Shown: positions 1-9,492, numbered from the stretch's first letter. The stretch: DNA of 64,000 nucleotides from Pedobacter kyungheensis (GCF_000812965.1 NZ_JSYN01000012.1:45019-109018); one strand, 5' to 3'. Notes: generated from the sequence alone by a model not told the origin. A program made the numbers and translations.

Positions 1-793
1 ATGTACTTTTTATTTTGGATTTATCCATCACTGAAAATGGAGGCCGGATAGCTTTAGTAGGATAAGCTGATCCTGGAATTGGATTTACCTTAACCTGCGT
101 TTTACTAATATCAAATATGGCAGTTGCAAAATCGAACCATGACGTTACCCCTTCATTGCTGTAGTGGTAAATACCATAATCTTTTTGACCAGATTCGATG
201 ATATCATAGATGGCATTAGCCAGATCTATGGCGTAAGTTGGTGTACCTATCTGATCGGCTATAATATTCAGCTCATCCCGTTCAGCACCCAGCTTCAGCA
301 TGGTTTTAACAAAGTTATTGGCATACTCTGAATATAGCCAGCTGGTACGGATAATAAAATGAGCAGGCAAAATAGCTGCAACAGCCTTTTCTCCATCCAG
401 TTTAGTTACACCATAAACATTGATGGGTTTAGCCTCATCATCTTCTGTCAAAAGTTTTACTGCATTGCCTTCAAAAACAAAATCAGTAGAAATATGCACC
501 AAAGTTGCGCCAATTGCAGCGCAAGCTGATGCCAGGTAACCTGCGCCAGTTTCATTGATGGCTTTAGCTAACTCAACTTCATCTTCTGCTTTATCTACCG
601 CGGTATACGCAGCACAGTTAATTACGAAAGCAGGTTGTTCTTTTGCCAGAAGCGCTTGAAGCACAGCCTCATCTAAAATATTGGCATCCTGCTCAGCCGG
701 GAAAACAATTTCAGTAATTTCCCTACGTTCAGCTACAATTTTCAGGCATTGGCCAAGCTGACCACCTGCTCCAATTACTAATATTTTACTCAT
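1..793 (-). CDS. rfbD: dTDP-4-dehydrorhamnose reductase (RmlD), 3' end beyond window
   Basis: Last step of dTDP-L-rhamnose synthesis: NAD(P)H-dependent reduction of dTDP-4-dehydro-L-rhamnose in the cytoplasm. Reading the minus strand from the ATG at 791-793 gives an open frame of 264 codons to the window edge. It starts with an MSKILVIGAGGQLGQ Rossmann motif, then has NCAAYTAVDKAE, HISTDFVF and the family's SDR-type Y-x-x-x-K (YGVTK), and ends near RPPFSVMDKSKIKST. That is the RPxxSxLDxSK region close to the usual C-terminus, so roughly 25 residues are missing off the left edge. The start overlaps the rfbC stop by 4 bases (ATGA), implying translational coupling. The truncation is a window artefact, not a pseudogene. 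Confidence 0.93.
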   Translation of the reverse strand, partial: MSKILVIGAGGQLGQCLKIVAERREITEIVFPAEQDANILDEAVLQALLAKEQPAFVINCAAYTAVDKAEDEVELAKAINETGAGYLASACAAIGATLVHISTDFVFEGNAVKLLTEDDEAKPINVYGVTKLDGEKAVAAILPAHFIIRTSWLYSEYANNFVKTMLKLGAERDELNIIADQIGTPTYAIDLANAIYDIIESGQKDYGIYHYSNEGVTSWFDFATAIFDISKTQVKVNPIPGSAYPTKAIRPPFSVMDKSKIKST

Positions 794-1338
794 ATATGCT
801 GTAATGCAGAAAAAGGTTTTAAAAGCAGATCTTTTTCAGATACTTCCTGATCACCTTCCGGGATTAACCAGTCAATATTCAAATCAGCATCGTTATAAAT
901 CACTCCAGTTTCTGAAGCTTTATTGAAAAAATTATCGCATTTATATAAAAACTCAGCAGTTTCACTCAGTACGGAGAAGCCATGCACAAAACCTCTCGGA
1001 ATATATAACTGAAGCTTATTTTCAGCACTTAAACGCACGGCAACATGTTTGCCATAAGTTGGCGAACTTGGGCGCACATCAACTGCAACATCCAGTACCT
1101 CGCCTTTGGTTACACGCACCAATTTGGCCTGTGCAAATTCTCCTGTTTGTGCATGCAAGCCCCTGATTACCCCATAGGAAGAATAAGATTGGTTATCCTG
1201 AACGAATCGGCCAGATAAGCCGGTTTTCTCTTCAAAGGTATTTTGATTAAAGCTTTCAAAAAAATAGCCTCTGGCATCTTCAAATACCCGGGGTTTAATA
1301 ATCAGACAGTCTTTTAATCCTGTTTGTTCTATTTCCAT
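790..1338 (-). CDS. rfbC: dTDP-4-dehydrorhamnose 3,5-epimerase (RmlC)
   Basis: Epimerises dTDP-4-dehydro-6-deoxyglucose at C3 and C5, the third step of dTDP-rhamnose synthesis. The 182-residue length is typical of RmlC. The cupin fold is recognisable from FEDARGYFFESF, the catalytic-His segment IRGLHAQ (His62), the segment AKLVRVTKGEVLDVAVDVR, and PRGFVHGFSVL. The usual GLHFQ reads GLHAQ here, a mild substitution. The start ATG shares one base with the rfbB stop (TAATG), and the stop overlaps the rfbD start, so the three genes form one compact operon. The product feeds surface polysaccharide or LPS assembly. Confidence 0.96.
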   Translation of the reverse strand: MEIEQTGLKDCLIIKPRVFEDARGYFFESFNQNTFEEKTGLSGRFVQDNQSYSSYGVIRGLHAQTGEFAQAKLVRVTKGEVLDVAVDVRPSSPTYGKHVAVRLSAENKLQLYIPRGFVHGFSVLSETAEFLYKCDNFFNKASETGVIYNDADLNIDWLIPEGDQEVSEKDLLLKPFSALQHI

Positions 1339-2390
1339 TATTTATGGCTGTACTGTTGTTCGTAATAAGATTGATAGTTACCCGAGGTTACATTGTTTAA
1401 CCAGTCTTCGTTTTGTAAGTACCAGTCAACCGTTTTAGCCAGACCTTCTTCAAACTGTAAACTTGGTACCCAGTCTAACTGCTCCTGGAGCTTCGTAGAA
1501 TCGATGGCATAACGCAAATCGTGCCCAGCACGGTCAGTTACATAGGTAATCAGTTTAGCCGATTCACCCTTTTCGCGACCTAACTTTTCATCCATGATGG
1601 TACACAACAAGTTAATCAGGTCAATATTTTTCCATTCGTTATGGCCGCCAATATTGTAGGTATCGCCGGTTTTCGAGTTATGGAAAATCACATCAATGGC
1701 ACGGGCATGATCTTCAACCCATAACCAGTCGCGCACATTTTCGCCTTTACCATAAACGGGTACAGGCTTATTATTTTTAATATTGTTAATGGCTAGCGGG
1801 ATCAGTTTCTCAGGAAAATGATGTGAACCATAATTGTTTGAACAGTTAGAAATTACACAATCCATACCATAGGTATCGTGGTAGGCACGCACAAAATGAT
1901 CAGAACTGGCTTTTGAAGCCGAATATGGGCTATGTGGATCGTACGAGGTACTTTCGGTAAACATGCCTTCTTCACCTAAGGCACCATAAACCTCATCGGT
2001 ACTTACATGGTAGAAACGTTTCTGGTCATAGCTACCTTTCCAATAAGCCCTGGCTGCATTTAATAAATTTACCGTACCAATCACATTTGTCATTACAAAA
2101 GCGGTTGGGTCAGAAATAGAACGATCTACATGGCTTTCTGCGGCTAAATGAATTACGGCATCAAAATTTTCGGTTTCGAAAAGCGCATCAATCGCCTGAG
2201 CATCTGTAATATCTTCTTTTACAAACCTGTAATTTGGTTTATTTTCGATATCGGTTAAATTAGCCAGATTACCTGCATAGGTTAATTTGTCTAAGTTTAC
2301 AATCTCATATTGAGGGTAGTTATTAACGAAACGGCGAACTACATGAGAGCCAATAAAGCCCGCTCCACCAGTGATCAATATTTTTTTCAC
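1338..2390 (-). CDS. rfbB: dTDP-glucose 4,6-dehydratase (RmlB)
   Basis: NAD-dependent extended short-chain dehydrogenase converting dTDP-glucose to dTDP-4-dehydro-6-deoxyglucose. It is 350 residues long. An N-terminal GGAGFIGSH nucleotide-binding loop is followed by HLAAESHVDRSI, the catalytic HVSTDEVYG (Asp-Glu) segment, the YSASK Tyr-Lys pair and the NNYG..FPEKLIP substrate loop. It is the first gene of the rfbB-rfbC-rfbD operon. No rfbA (glucose-1-phosphate thymidylyltransferase) is visible; it may lie beyond the left edge. The 142 bases upstream hold the only room for an operon promoter. Confidence 0.97.
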   Translation of the reverse strand: MKKILITGGAGFIGSHVVRRFVNNYPQYEIVNLDKLTYAGNLANLTDIENKPNYRFVKEDITDAQAIDALFETENFDAVIHLAAESHVDRSISDPTAFVMTNVIGTVNLLNAARAYWKGSYDQKRFYHVSTDEVYGALGEEGMFTESTSYDPHSPYSASKASSDHFVRAYHDTYGMDCVISNCSNNYGSHHFPEKLIPLAINNIKNNKPVPVYGKGENVRDWLWVEDHARAIDVIFHNSKTGDTYNIGGHNEWKNIDLINLLCTIMDEKLGREKGESAKLITYVTDRAGHDLRYAIDSTKLQEQLDWVPSLQFEEGLAKTVDWYLQNEDWLNNVTSGNYQSYYEQQYSHK

Positions 2391-2532
2391 AGTTATTAAA
2401 TGATTTTCAGTTGGCTAAAATAAGCTAGTTTTCGTCAAGAAACAACTTAATTGTGACATAAGACGAAAAGTGAATGAAATAGTTTAGAAGCAATTAGCCT
2501 ATTTTAAGGTGAATATTTATTATAGATGAAAA

Positions 2533-3099
2533 CTACATCGCCGCTACCGAACTTTCCAGCTCCTTGTACCAGGCTTCGCCGTACTTGCGGATAAGTGGTC
2601 CTTTTAAAAAACTGTAAACAGGCACTTTAAGTTCACGCCCAAAGGTGCAGGCATCGTGGCAAATGTGCCAGCGGTCGTAATTGAGCACATCAAATTCCGG
2701 ATATTTGGTAATGCGGATAGGGTACAGATGGCACGAAATGGGTTTCTGCCAATCGACCAGGCCCTGCTCATAAGCCTTTTCAATGGCGCATTTGGTTATT
2801 CCTCCTTCAAAAAGCACATAAGCGCACTCTTTATTTTTATCTACGCAGGGAGTGGTTAGATCACCATCTTCATCCACTACATAAACGCCTTGCTCTTCTA
2901 TGGCTTTAATCCCTTTTTCATTTAGCAAATGCTTGATTTTAGGATAAATATCTTCTAAAATCGCTTTCTCCTCATTATCAAGCGGAGCACCAGAATCGCC
3001 TTCCACACAACAAATCCCCTTGCATTTGCTTAAATTACAAACAAAGTTTTCTTTCAATACATCCTCGTGCACCAGCACTTGTTCAACTTCTATCATCAT
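2533..3099 (-). CDS. DUF3109 family protein (Cys-rich, YkgJ-like)
   Basis: Conserved Bacteroidota protein of unknown function, 188 residues. It carries spaced cysteines: CNLSKCKGICC near residues 22-32, TPC and ECAY in the middle, then SCHLYPIRI and ICHDAC. The pattern resembles the zinc/iron-binding YkgJ family, so a metal-bound cysteine cluster is likely but unproven. There is no signal peptide. The ATG overlaps the stop of the upstream DUF3108 gene by one base (TAATG); a second ATG follows immediately and either could be used. The pairing with DUF3108 suggests cotranscription. Confidence 0.88.
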   Translation of the reverse strand: MMIEVEQVLVHEDVLKENFVCNLSKCKGICCVEGDSGAPLDNEEKAILEDIYPKIKHLLNEKGIKAIEEQGVYVVDEDGDLTTPCVDKNKECAYVLFEGGITKCAIEKAYEQGLVDWQKPISCHLYPIRITKYPEFDVLNYDRWHICHDACTFGRELKVPVYSFLKGPLIRKYGEAWYKELESSVAAM

Positions 3100-3887
3100 T
3101 ACTCTTTTGCTAAAGCGTATTTTAGCCCATCGGCCGATTTTAATTCCATGGTTACTGCGCCAACCAATATTTCTACCTGCGCTTTTACGGGTACCCGATT
3201 TCCATCATCAGTTACCCACAGATACAATCTGCTGTCTTTTTTAAAGATCCGGCCCGGCTTAATAGATGGACTGAATTTTAAACAGCGGATATTACCCAGC
3301 TTACTTTTGATTGTTTCTTTACCTATATATTCTACTTCGAGGGCCGAGATTTCATCGCCCAAAAAATAGTTTAACTTGAATTTATCGCCCACCTTAATTT
3401 TACTCATATCCAAGCTACGGGCAAAATAATAGGCCGATACCAGATCGAAAGTCTGAGTAGTCGGGGTGGTAAAAGTGCCTCTGTTCGATACCACCTTTTT
3501 TCCATCCTGGTTAAATCTAGCCTTATCTTGCCTGCGGTAACTGGCTTCGCGGATGTTTTCCTGATAGAAATAAGGCAAAAGATCCGTTTTATCAATATAA
3601 GAGTCGTAATGGTCTCTTATTTTATAAAAGATATCGAATGTTCCTGAGGTTTCTGCATCTACGGTAAGTTTAAAAGTAGGCTTGTTATCAAATTTTAAAT
3701 CTGAATTGGCAACCTTTATGGTAGCCTCTGCGGCAGTAATAAAACCATATCGCAGTTTATACGTTAAAACTTCTCCTTCCTGAAATACAGCTTCTTTCTT
3801 GAGGGGGAGCTCCTGCGCCAGTGCAGCAAAACTGCACAATGCCGCCGTGACTATTAAAAACAGTTTTTTCATCGCTTTTGTATTCAT
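3099..3887 (-). CDS. DUF3108 domain-containing exported protein
   Basis: A 262-residue protein with an N-terminal signal peptide (MNTKAMKKLFLIVTAALCSFAALAQ, cleavage after AQ) and a DUF3108 body recognisable from FQEGEVLTYKLRYGFITAAEA and a C-terminal SRLYLWVTDDGNRVPVKAQ. The family is predicted to be a periplasmic or envelope beta-rich protein; no activity is established. The start could also be at MKKLFL, five codons in, which gives the more usual signal peptide. Stop and DUF3109 start overlap by one base. Confidence 0.88.
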   Translation of the reverse strand: MNTKAMKKLFLIVTAALCSFAALAQELPLKKEAVFQEGEVLTYKLRYGFITAAEATIKVANSDLKFDNKPTFKLTVDAETSGTFDIFYKIRDHYDSYIDKTDLLPYFYQENIREASYRRQDKARFNQDGKKVVSNRGTFTTPTTQTFDLVSAYYFARSLDMSKIKVGDKFKLNYFLGDEISALEVEYIGKETIKSKLGNIRCLKFSPSIKPGRIFKKDSRLYLWVTDDGNRVPVKAQVEILVGAVTMELKSADGLKYALAKE

Positions 3888-3972
3888 TTGTGTGTACAGA
3901 AAAGAACCATTGTCTTTAAAAAAGGAAATAGATTCTTTTCTTCATGAAGATATACAAAAAGCAAACCAATTT

Positions 3973-4488
3973 TTAATCTTTTCGTTTATAAACGGGAACA
4001 GTAGAACACGGCTCGCCAAACATGATGCTTTTAACCACTGGTGTTAACAGGTTAGTCACCTCTACATAAGCAGAAACAGGTATCTCAAGATCGCCACATC
4101 CTTTTACCACTACACGCTCATTGGCATAATCCTGCAGATTAATTTTAGCCAGTGCCTTCGAAAATAATACAGCCTCCAAAGTATCCAATCCACCAAACAC
4201 CACCTCATTGGCATAGGGTTTCATCCTGTTGGCCAAAAGCATATAAGCCCAGGTTGGCACAATGGCATCGGCAGAACAGATAATGGCTATATTTTTATCC
4301 TGGTACTGTGCCCAGTCGTGATTTTTGATAAACTCCCTAAAGTCTTTCTCCTTCAGCATCAAACCATGAAAAAGATTATCTACAATATCATAAAGCACTC
4401 TTTCGCCCTTATGATAAAAGTCTTCGAGGTTTAAGGTGATTAAACCACTGTTTGCTACTTTATTGATGATGTTTTCCTGAATTTCCAT
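3973..4488 (-). CDS. DUF2480 family protein
   Basis: Cytoplasmic protein of 171 residues that I recognise as the Bacteroidota DUF2480 family: IINKVANSGLITLNLEDFY at the N-terminus, ICSADAIVPTWAYMLL in the middle, and VVKGCGDLEIPVSAYVEVT near the end. It has no signal peptide, membrane segment or known catalytic motif. It lies between the ppiD terminator and the DUF3108 gene, 85 bases from the latter. Function unknown. Confidence 0.85.
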   Translation of the reverse strand: MEIQENIINKVANSGLITLNLEDFYHKGERVLYDIVDNLFHGLMLKEKDFREFIKNHDWAQYQDKNIAIICSADAIVPTWAYMLLANRMKPYANEVVFGGLDTLEAVLFSKALAKINLQDYANERVVVKGCGDLEIPVSAYVEVTNLLTPVVKSIMFGEPCSTVPVYKRKD

Positions 4489-4503
4489 GGCCTTAAATAA
4501 AAA

Positions 4504-4532
4504 AACCGTTCCAACGAATCATCGGAACGGTT
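4504..4532 (-). terminator. intrinsic terminator after ppiD
   Basis: A perfect 9-bp stem AACCGTTCC / GGAACGGTT has an 11-base loop. On the minus strand it is followed by a U-rich run (the A-run at 4497-4505). It sits 22 bases past the ppiD stop, so it most likely ends that transcript before the DUF2480 gene. Confidence 0.85.
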
Positions 4533-4553
4533 ACAAAATTACGTATTTTCTAA

Positions 4554-6638
4554 TTAATAGAATTTCACACGATTGTCTTTTATCTGTGCATTATCTTGTA
4601 AAGCCTGGAAAGCTGCTCCTAAAGAACGCTGACCTAAGCTTAATAACATACCTTCTTTTTGTTTAAACATGTTGGCAATTGGTGCAGGGTTTGTAAATCC
4701 ATCAACTGAGAATACATATACACCACGCTCGCCCTGAACAGGAGCAGATAGTTTACCTGGCTGAGAACCGAATACGCTACCAACCAAAGCATTTTCTTGT
4801 GCTACGCCCGGAATTACAGGGTTAGCAAATACAATGTTCTGTACTGGACTAACCGGACGGCCAACTTTAGCAGCAACCTGATCGATATTTCCTTTACCAG
4901 CGTTAGCCAGTTTTTCTTTTAACTGTTTTGCTTTAACGGCATTGCGCACCATTGGCTCGATTTCTTTCTTAACATCAGCTAATGATAGGGTACCTTTAGG
5001 GCTAACATTGGTTAAACGTGCCACTACATAAGCATTGCTCATGGTGTAAATTTCAGGTAATACATCACCTTTATCAGCTGCATAAGCATCCTGAATTAAT
5101 TTACGAGGGTTATCTAAACCTGCTGCAAAGCCCTGCGTTGCTGCTACTCTATCGGCAACAGCAACTTTTAAACCTTTTTGGGTAGCCAATTTAGCAAAAT
5201 CAGCACCTTTTACATCGGCAAGGAAATTACTTGCTGCTTTGTAAGCTGCTGCTTGTGTTTTGCTGCTAGCCGCTAATGTTTTCTCCACGTAAGCGAGCTT
5301 AGCTACTTTAGAAGAACCGATTTGTTTCTCGATTTTGATTACATGGTAACCGAACTGAGATTTAACTACTTTAATATCGCCAGCCTTACCATCAAAAGCA
5401 GCATTTTCAAACTCAGGCACCATAGCACCACGTGCAAATGTGCCTAGCTCTCCACCTTTATCTTTTGAACCATCAACACTGTAGTTTTTAGCCAGTTCCG
5501 CAAAATCACCACCTTTTAGAATTAAGCCTTTTAATGAATCGGCTAATTTGCTTGCTTTATCTTCACCGCCAACTTTAGCCGGATCGATTAAGATGTGGCT
5601 TGCTTTTACCGAATCAGGAGAGAAACGGCTGGCTACAACTTTTACGATTTTATAAGAGTTACCTGATAATTTAGGGCCATAGAAACTGCCTGCCGGTAAT
5701 GCAAATACTGCAGAATCAACAGCCGGATCTAATTTACCTTTTGAAAGGTAAGTAAAAGGAACTTTAACATCAGAATTGATTGCTGCGAAAAGTGAATCGT
5801 TTTTAGCTACCTGGAAATCTGCAGCAATTTTATCAACCTGAGCTTTAATCGCCAATGAATCGGCTTTAGTTGGGCTAATGCTGAAAGTTACATATTCGAA
5901 AGCACGGGTTTCAGTTGGATTATTGAAACGCGCTTTGTTTTGATCATAATATTCAGAAAAATCGCCGTCAGTTAATTTAACTGATGCATCAGGAATAGAA
6001 GTATAATCTAAACTTACATATTTAAAGTTAGCCAGTTTGTTACGGTTGTTATATTCATCTGTAGCTTCTAAAGAAGTTACATAAACCGAATTACGGATTA
6101 AGTTAGAATATTTAGTTTGTAAAGCCTGGTTTTTAATCTCCTGCTGTAACATATCAGATTGCTGTAAGGCCTGAGGTTCTTTTGATTTTAAGAAGTTCAT
6201 CAGGGTTACACGGTCTAACTGTCCGGTTTGAGGATTAGAGAAATATTGTTTAATTAGTGGGCTAGGGTTCTGGCCTTGCAATAAATCATACAATTCATCT
6301 TCTGATACGGTTAAACCTAAACGATCGTACTCTTTTGTTAACAATACTTTAGCCAGCTCTGCATTCCAGGCCTGATCTACAGCCATAGCAGTCATTTGTG
6401 CATTTGCACTACCGCCATATTGTTGTTTCATTTGGTTTACACCCTGATCAACCTTTGGACCGAACTCATCAATGTTGATTTCGTTACCATCAATAGATCC
6501 GACAACTTTTTGATTTGCAGACCAAAAAGGTTTACCTACGTTAATTGCATCACCTACTAAAAATGCAACAATTGCAAAACCGATTGCAAAGACCAGGATA
6601 TAGCCTGCACGGTTACGCAAAAATGTCATTAATCCCAT
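4554..6638 (-). CDS. PpiD/SurA-type periplasmic peptidyl-prolyl isomerase
   Basis: Membrane-anchored periplasmic foldase of 694 residues. An N-terminal segment (about residues 8-33, GYILVFAIGFAIVAFLVGDA) is a signal anchor. A SurA_N-like chaperone region follows, then a parvulin rotamase domain at about 343-440 (SHILIDP, GGDFAELAKNYSVD, GGELGTF, FGYHVIKI). A second, poorly conserved PPIase-like region lies toward the C-terminus. The architecture matches PpiD, which assists folding of outer-membrane and exported proteins. A 250-base gap containing its promoter separates it from lptC. Confidence 0.9.
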   Translation of the reverse strand: MGLMTFLRNRAGYILVFAIGFAIVAFLVGDAINVGKPFWSANQKVVGSIDGNEINIDEFGPKVDQGVNQMKQQYGGSANAQMTAMAVDQAWNAELAKVLLTKEYDRLGLTVSEDELYDLLQGQNPSPLIKQYFSNPQTGQLDRVTLMNFLKSKEPQALQQSDMLQQEIKNQALQTKYSNLIRNSVYVTSLEATDEYNNRNKLANFKYVSLDYTSIPDASVKLTDGDFSEYYDQNKARFNNPTETRAFEYVTFSISPTKADSLAIKAQVDKIAADFQVAKNDSLFAAINSDVKVPFTYLSKGKLDPAVDSAVFALPAGSFYGPKLSGNSYKIVKVVASRFSPDSVKASHILIDPAKVGGEDKASKLADSLKGLILKGGDFAELAKNYSVDGSKDKGGELGTFARGAMVPEFENAAFDGKAGDIKVVKSQFGYHVIKIEKQIGSSKVAKLAYVEKTLAASSKTQAAAYKAASNFLADVKGADFAKLATQKGLKVAVADRVAATQGFAAGLDNPRKLIQDAYAADKGDVLPEIYTMSNAYVVARLTNVSPKGTLSLADVKKEIEPMVRNAVKAKQLKEKLANAGKGNIDQVAAKVGRPVSPVQNIVFANPVIPGVAQENALVGSVFGSQPGKLSAPVQGERGVYVFSVDGFTNPAPIANMFKQKEGMLLSLGQRSLGAAFQALQDNAQIKDNRVKFY

Positions 6639-6750
6639 ATTGTAATTATAAATTTATTTAGTTCTTTTTTAAGAGGGCGCAAGATACAAATTTGCGTTAA
6701 AAAAGAAAACACAAAATTTTATTTATCAAACGCTTAATTATTAGTGCAAT

Positions 6751-6859
6751 GGAAGAAGTAAAATGGCAGGTGGAAGACCGCTGAATTTGCCTGCAAAGCT
6801 GGCTCCAAAACCACTGTATTTTGATGGTTTCTTAATGCATCATCTATTTTATCTCTTCC
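6751..6859. repeat. imperfect inverted repeat in ppiD upstream region
   Basis: GGAAGAAGTAAAAT at 6751-6764 is mirrored by ATTTTATCTCTTCC at 6846-6859 (12 of 14 positions pair). The 253-base gap 6639-6891 otherwise shows only short open frames; a plus-strand ATG frame of 11 codons starts at 6750 and looks like noise. It could be an operator-like structure or the remnant of a small mobile repeat. Confidence 0.3.
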
Positions 6860-6891
6860 ACATTATATCAAGTTAAGGGCCACCACTCCGG

Positions 6892-7458
6892 CTATAAAGT
6901 TCCCTTCGAATTAATTTCACCGGTTCCAGGCCCCATTTCATAGGTACTGAAATCCTGAGGGGCTTTAAAATCTTTTGCCCTGGTAAAATCTCCGTTCACA
7001 CTCAAAATATCAACTGTTTGGGTTGAATAAAAAATTTTCTTCGATTCATCCCAGATTAATTCCTGCGAAGAAAAAGTATCGCCCTTGCTATTTTTTACGA
7101 CTACATTTTTGCGGAATTCGGTTTTGAGCTCGGTATCTTTTCTGATGGCATAATCACAAACCAGGTTTCCATCTATCGTACCCTGGGGATTATAAAAATC
7201 GATCTTTACACCTTTAATCATTTCCTGGTAAGCACCTCCATTAGAAGGGGTAATCTTATCCAGTATGGGTGCATAGCCTTTTGCCTTTACCCTAGCCGAA
7301 TCACTGTAAATGATTTCGACACCGATAGTACGGTCGCGGGTTAAAGTAACCTTTCCTGCTGAAACCGAATTGGCATTTTTTAGATCGTCGTCTCCACAAG
7401 AAGCCAAAAACAATGGCAACGCCAGAAACAGACCATATAAAAATGTTTTCAATTTCAT
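6892..7458 (-). CDS. lptC: LPS export periplasmic protein LptC (lipoprotein form)
   Basis: The 188-residue protein matches the Bacteroidota LptC family, a component of the Lpt bridge that carries LPS from inner to outer membrane. The N-terminus MKLKTFLYGLFLALPLFLASCGDDD has a lipobox (LASC, Cys21) followed by acidic residues, where E. coli LptC has a membrane anchor instead. Family features include RTIGVEIIYSDSARVKAK, GVKIDFYNPQG and the DTFSSQELIWDESKKIFYS segment. The start overlaps the stop of the upstream outer-membrane gene by one base. The gene order coaX, outer-membrane protein, lptC is familiar in this phylum. Confidence 0.88.
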   Translation of the reverse strand: MKLKTFLYGLFLALPLFLASCGDDDLKNANSVSAGKVTLTRDRTIGVEIIYSDSARVKAKGYAPILDKITPSNGGAYQEMIKGVKIDFYNPQGTIDGNLVCDYAIRKDTELKTEFRKNVVVKNSKGDTFSSQELIWDESKKIFYSTQTVDILSVNGDFTRAKDFKAPQDFSTYEMGPGTGEINSKGTL

Positions 7459-8756
7459 TAATCTACGCGGTACTTACGGAACCAGGTATCGTTTAAGGTA
7501 AAGCCCAGATGGAAATTAATGTACTGCTCTTTAACCAGATTATTGTTTAAAGTTCCTCTTTGGCCAACCTCGGTTGTAAAGTTGATTTTATAAAATGCAG
7601 TACCTCCGTTTGCTGATGGCAGCGGGAAACCAAACCCCAAAGAAGCACCCATTTGTTTAATATTCTGATTGTTTACCTGAATATAGGTCTTATCGTAATT
7701 GAAACCTAAGCGGTAATCAACACGTTTCATATAGCTGTTGTAAGAATAAGCATCGGGAGTCCACTGGCCACCTAAAGATGCTCCCCAGCTATCCTGCAAG
7801 CCCTGGCTTACGTTATTAATGGTAGTTTGCGACCATTTGCTCATTCTAAAATCGGCACCGATCATCCATTTATCATTTTGCTGAATGGCAATACCAAAGT
7901 TATGTGTTAGTGGCAGGGTTAGGTTCGATTTTCCTTTGTCAATTCTGCTCAAAGTATCTAATGCGGTCTGCTCATTTCCATTTGCATCTCTAAGATAACG
8001 GGTAGCAAAAAAAGTCTGGCTTGAATTTACTTTACCAGAAGTACTGCCCGAATAGCCCAGTGTTACCAATGTTTTCTTACCTACGTTAAAATCATACTGG
8101 ATACCGTATGAATAAGCTAAACCACCAACACTGTTTTTATTTTGAAGTTTGGCATTATAAGCACCAACGATAGTATTGCTGTATTCAGTTGAACGGGTAG
8201 TTTGCAGGTTACCAAAAATATACTCTAAGTTAGCCCCAATTCTTAAATGATCGCCAAAACGATAGCCATAACCGAAATATGCTTTCGATAGGCCACCTTC
8301 ACCTTCATAAAGCTGATCAACTGAAGTGGTATCGATTTTAACTGTGTTGCGGTAAGCATAACCTAAATCTGAATAAGGCAAAATACCAAAGCTCAAAGCA
8401 GATTTCCGACCTACTGGTGCAGCAAAAGCCAAATGGCTGAAAGTAGCGTTAAAAGTATTCTCGCTTAAACTGCCACGGCTTAAGTTATTAACGGTAGCAC
8501 TCATACCAATATCGATAGTGGTTAACGAGATACCAGCGTAAGATGCAGGATTCTGCATGTTGATGTAGTTAAACCCGCTTACTTTGTTTACAGCAGTAGA
8601 AATACCACCCATTGCCCGCAATTGCGGCAACAAAGAGCCTTTTATATTACCGAGCCCATATCTTGAATATGGCGATGATGTAGTAACCTGTGCCTGAGCA
8701 CTTAAACCACCAACTAAAACGAGTATGGCTGCAATATAATTTATTCTTTTGTACAT
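7458..8756 (-). CDS. outer-membrane beta-barrel protein (FadL/OmpP1-like), LptC neighbour
   Basis: A 432-residue exported protein. I chose the ATG at 8754-8756 (MYKRINYIAAILVLVGGLSAQAQ) because it begins a clean signal peptide and lies one base past the coaX stop. The longer frame to 8777 would add seven residues inside coaX. After the signal, SSPYSRYGLGNIKG and many alternating aromatic/polar stretches (FGYGYRFGDHLRIGANLEYIFG) indicate a beta-barrel. It ends in FRKYRVD. It is coupled to lptC by a one-base overlap. Its cargo is unknown; an envelope-lipid role is inferred only from the neighbour. Confidence 0.82.
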   Translation of the reverse strand: MYKRINYIAAILVLVGGLSAQAQVTTSSPYSRYGLGNIKGSLLPQLRAMGGISTAVNKVSGFNYINMQNPASYAGISLTTIDIGMSATVNNLSRGSLSENTFNATFSHLAFAAPVGRKSALSFGILPYSDLGYAYRNTVKIDTTSVDQLYEGEGGLSKAYFGYGYRFGDHLRIGANLEYIFGNLQTTRSTEYSNTIVGAYNAKLQNKNSVGGLAYSYGIQYDFNVGKKTLVTLGYSGSTSGKVNSSQTFFATRYLRDANGNEQTALDTLSRIDKGKSNLTLPLTHNFGIAIQQNDKWMIGADFRMSKWSQTTINNVSQGLQDSWGASLGGQWTPDAYSYNSYMKRVDYRLGFNYDKTYIQVNNQNIKQMGASLGFGFPLPSANGGTAFYKINFTTEVGQRGTLNNNLVKEQYINFHLGFTLNDTWFRKYRVD

Positions 8757-8757
8757 T

Positions 8758-9492
8758 TTAATCTGCAATAGCTTCATTTAATCCTTTTAATACCAAGTAG
8801 GGATCTTTTATAATTTGAGGCGCAAAGATGCTGTTTTGTAATTGCTTATACAAAAAATTAGCATCGCCACCCGTTATAATTACCTTCAAAGCACTTTCTT
8901 TTTTATTATTTAGGGCAATAAAGCCTTCAATTTCATTTATTATACCTTGTAAAACGCCGTTTTTAATTGCCGATTGTGTGTCTGTTCCCTCTGTTATTTC
9001 TTCCTGGTCATTCCATTCGACTAAAGGCAGGCGGCCGGTAAACTCGTGCACAGCCCTGAAACGCATCTTTATGCCGGGGCTTATGCTGCCACCAAAATAC
9101 ATTTTCGCCTGACTTAAAACATCGTATGTAATACAAGTACCCGCATCTACAATTAAACTTGCACCTGTCGGGAATAATCCGTTTGCACCCAACACAGCAG
9201 CCCATCTGTCTAATCCTAAAGTTGCGGGTGTTTTATACCTGTTCTGCACACCGTTGGTTAACAAAGTAGAAAAACGGGTATATTCAGTATGTTTTTTTAA
9301 AAATCCTTCAAGCTGGCCAATTTCCTGATTAACACTGCTGATGATGGATTTATCTGGTGAAAATTTCTCTATCAGCTGAGCCAGATCAATAATACCCAGT
9401 TTATTAAAACGCTGATGGTGAACGATTTCTTTATTTGAAAAAACAGCCACTTTAGCTGCTGAATTTCCAATATCAATGCTTAACGTGCGCAT
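8758..9492 (-). CDS. coaX: type III pantothenate kinase
   Basis: Phosphorylates pantothenate, the first committed step of coenzyme A synthesis, in the cytoplasm. The 244 residues carry the acetate/sugar kinase-like motifs of CoaX: N-terminal LSIDIGNSAAKVAVF phosphate loop, NRYKTPATLGLDRWAA, VDAGTCITYD, GGSISPGIKMRFRAVHEFTGRLP, and ITGGDA near the end. It heads the coaX, outer-membrane protein, lptC run with almost no intergenic space. Placement beside envelope genes is common in Bacteroidota. Confidence 0.95.
   Translation of the reverse strand: MRTLSIDIGNSAAKVAVFSNKEIVHHQRFNKLGIIDLAQLIEKFSPDKSIISSVNQEIGQLEGFLKKHTEYTRFSTLLTNGVQNRYKTPATLGLDRWAAVLGANGLFPTGASLIVDAGTCITYDVLSQAKMYFGGSISPGIKMRFRAVHEFTGRLPLVEWNDQEEITEGTDTQSAIKNGVLQGIINEIEGFIALNNKKESALKVIITGGDANFLYKQLQNSIFAPQIIKDPYLVLKGLNEAIAD

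Noticed and set aside
1..793. Truncated rfbD as a pseudogene
   Set aside because: The frame is open to the window edge and motifs are intact; the missing end is outside the window.
6750..6785. 11-codon plus-strand ORF upstream of ppiD
   Set aside because: Too short, opposite strand, and part of an imperfect inverted repeat; no sign of translation.
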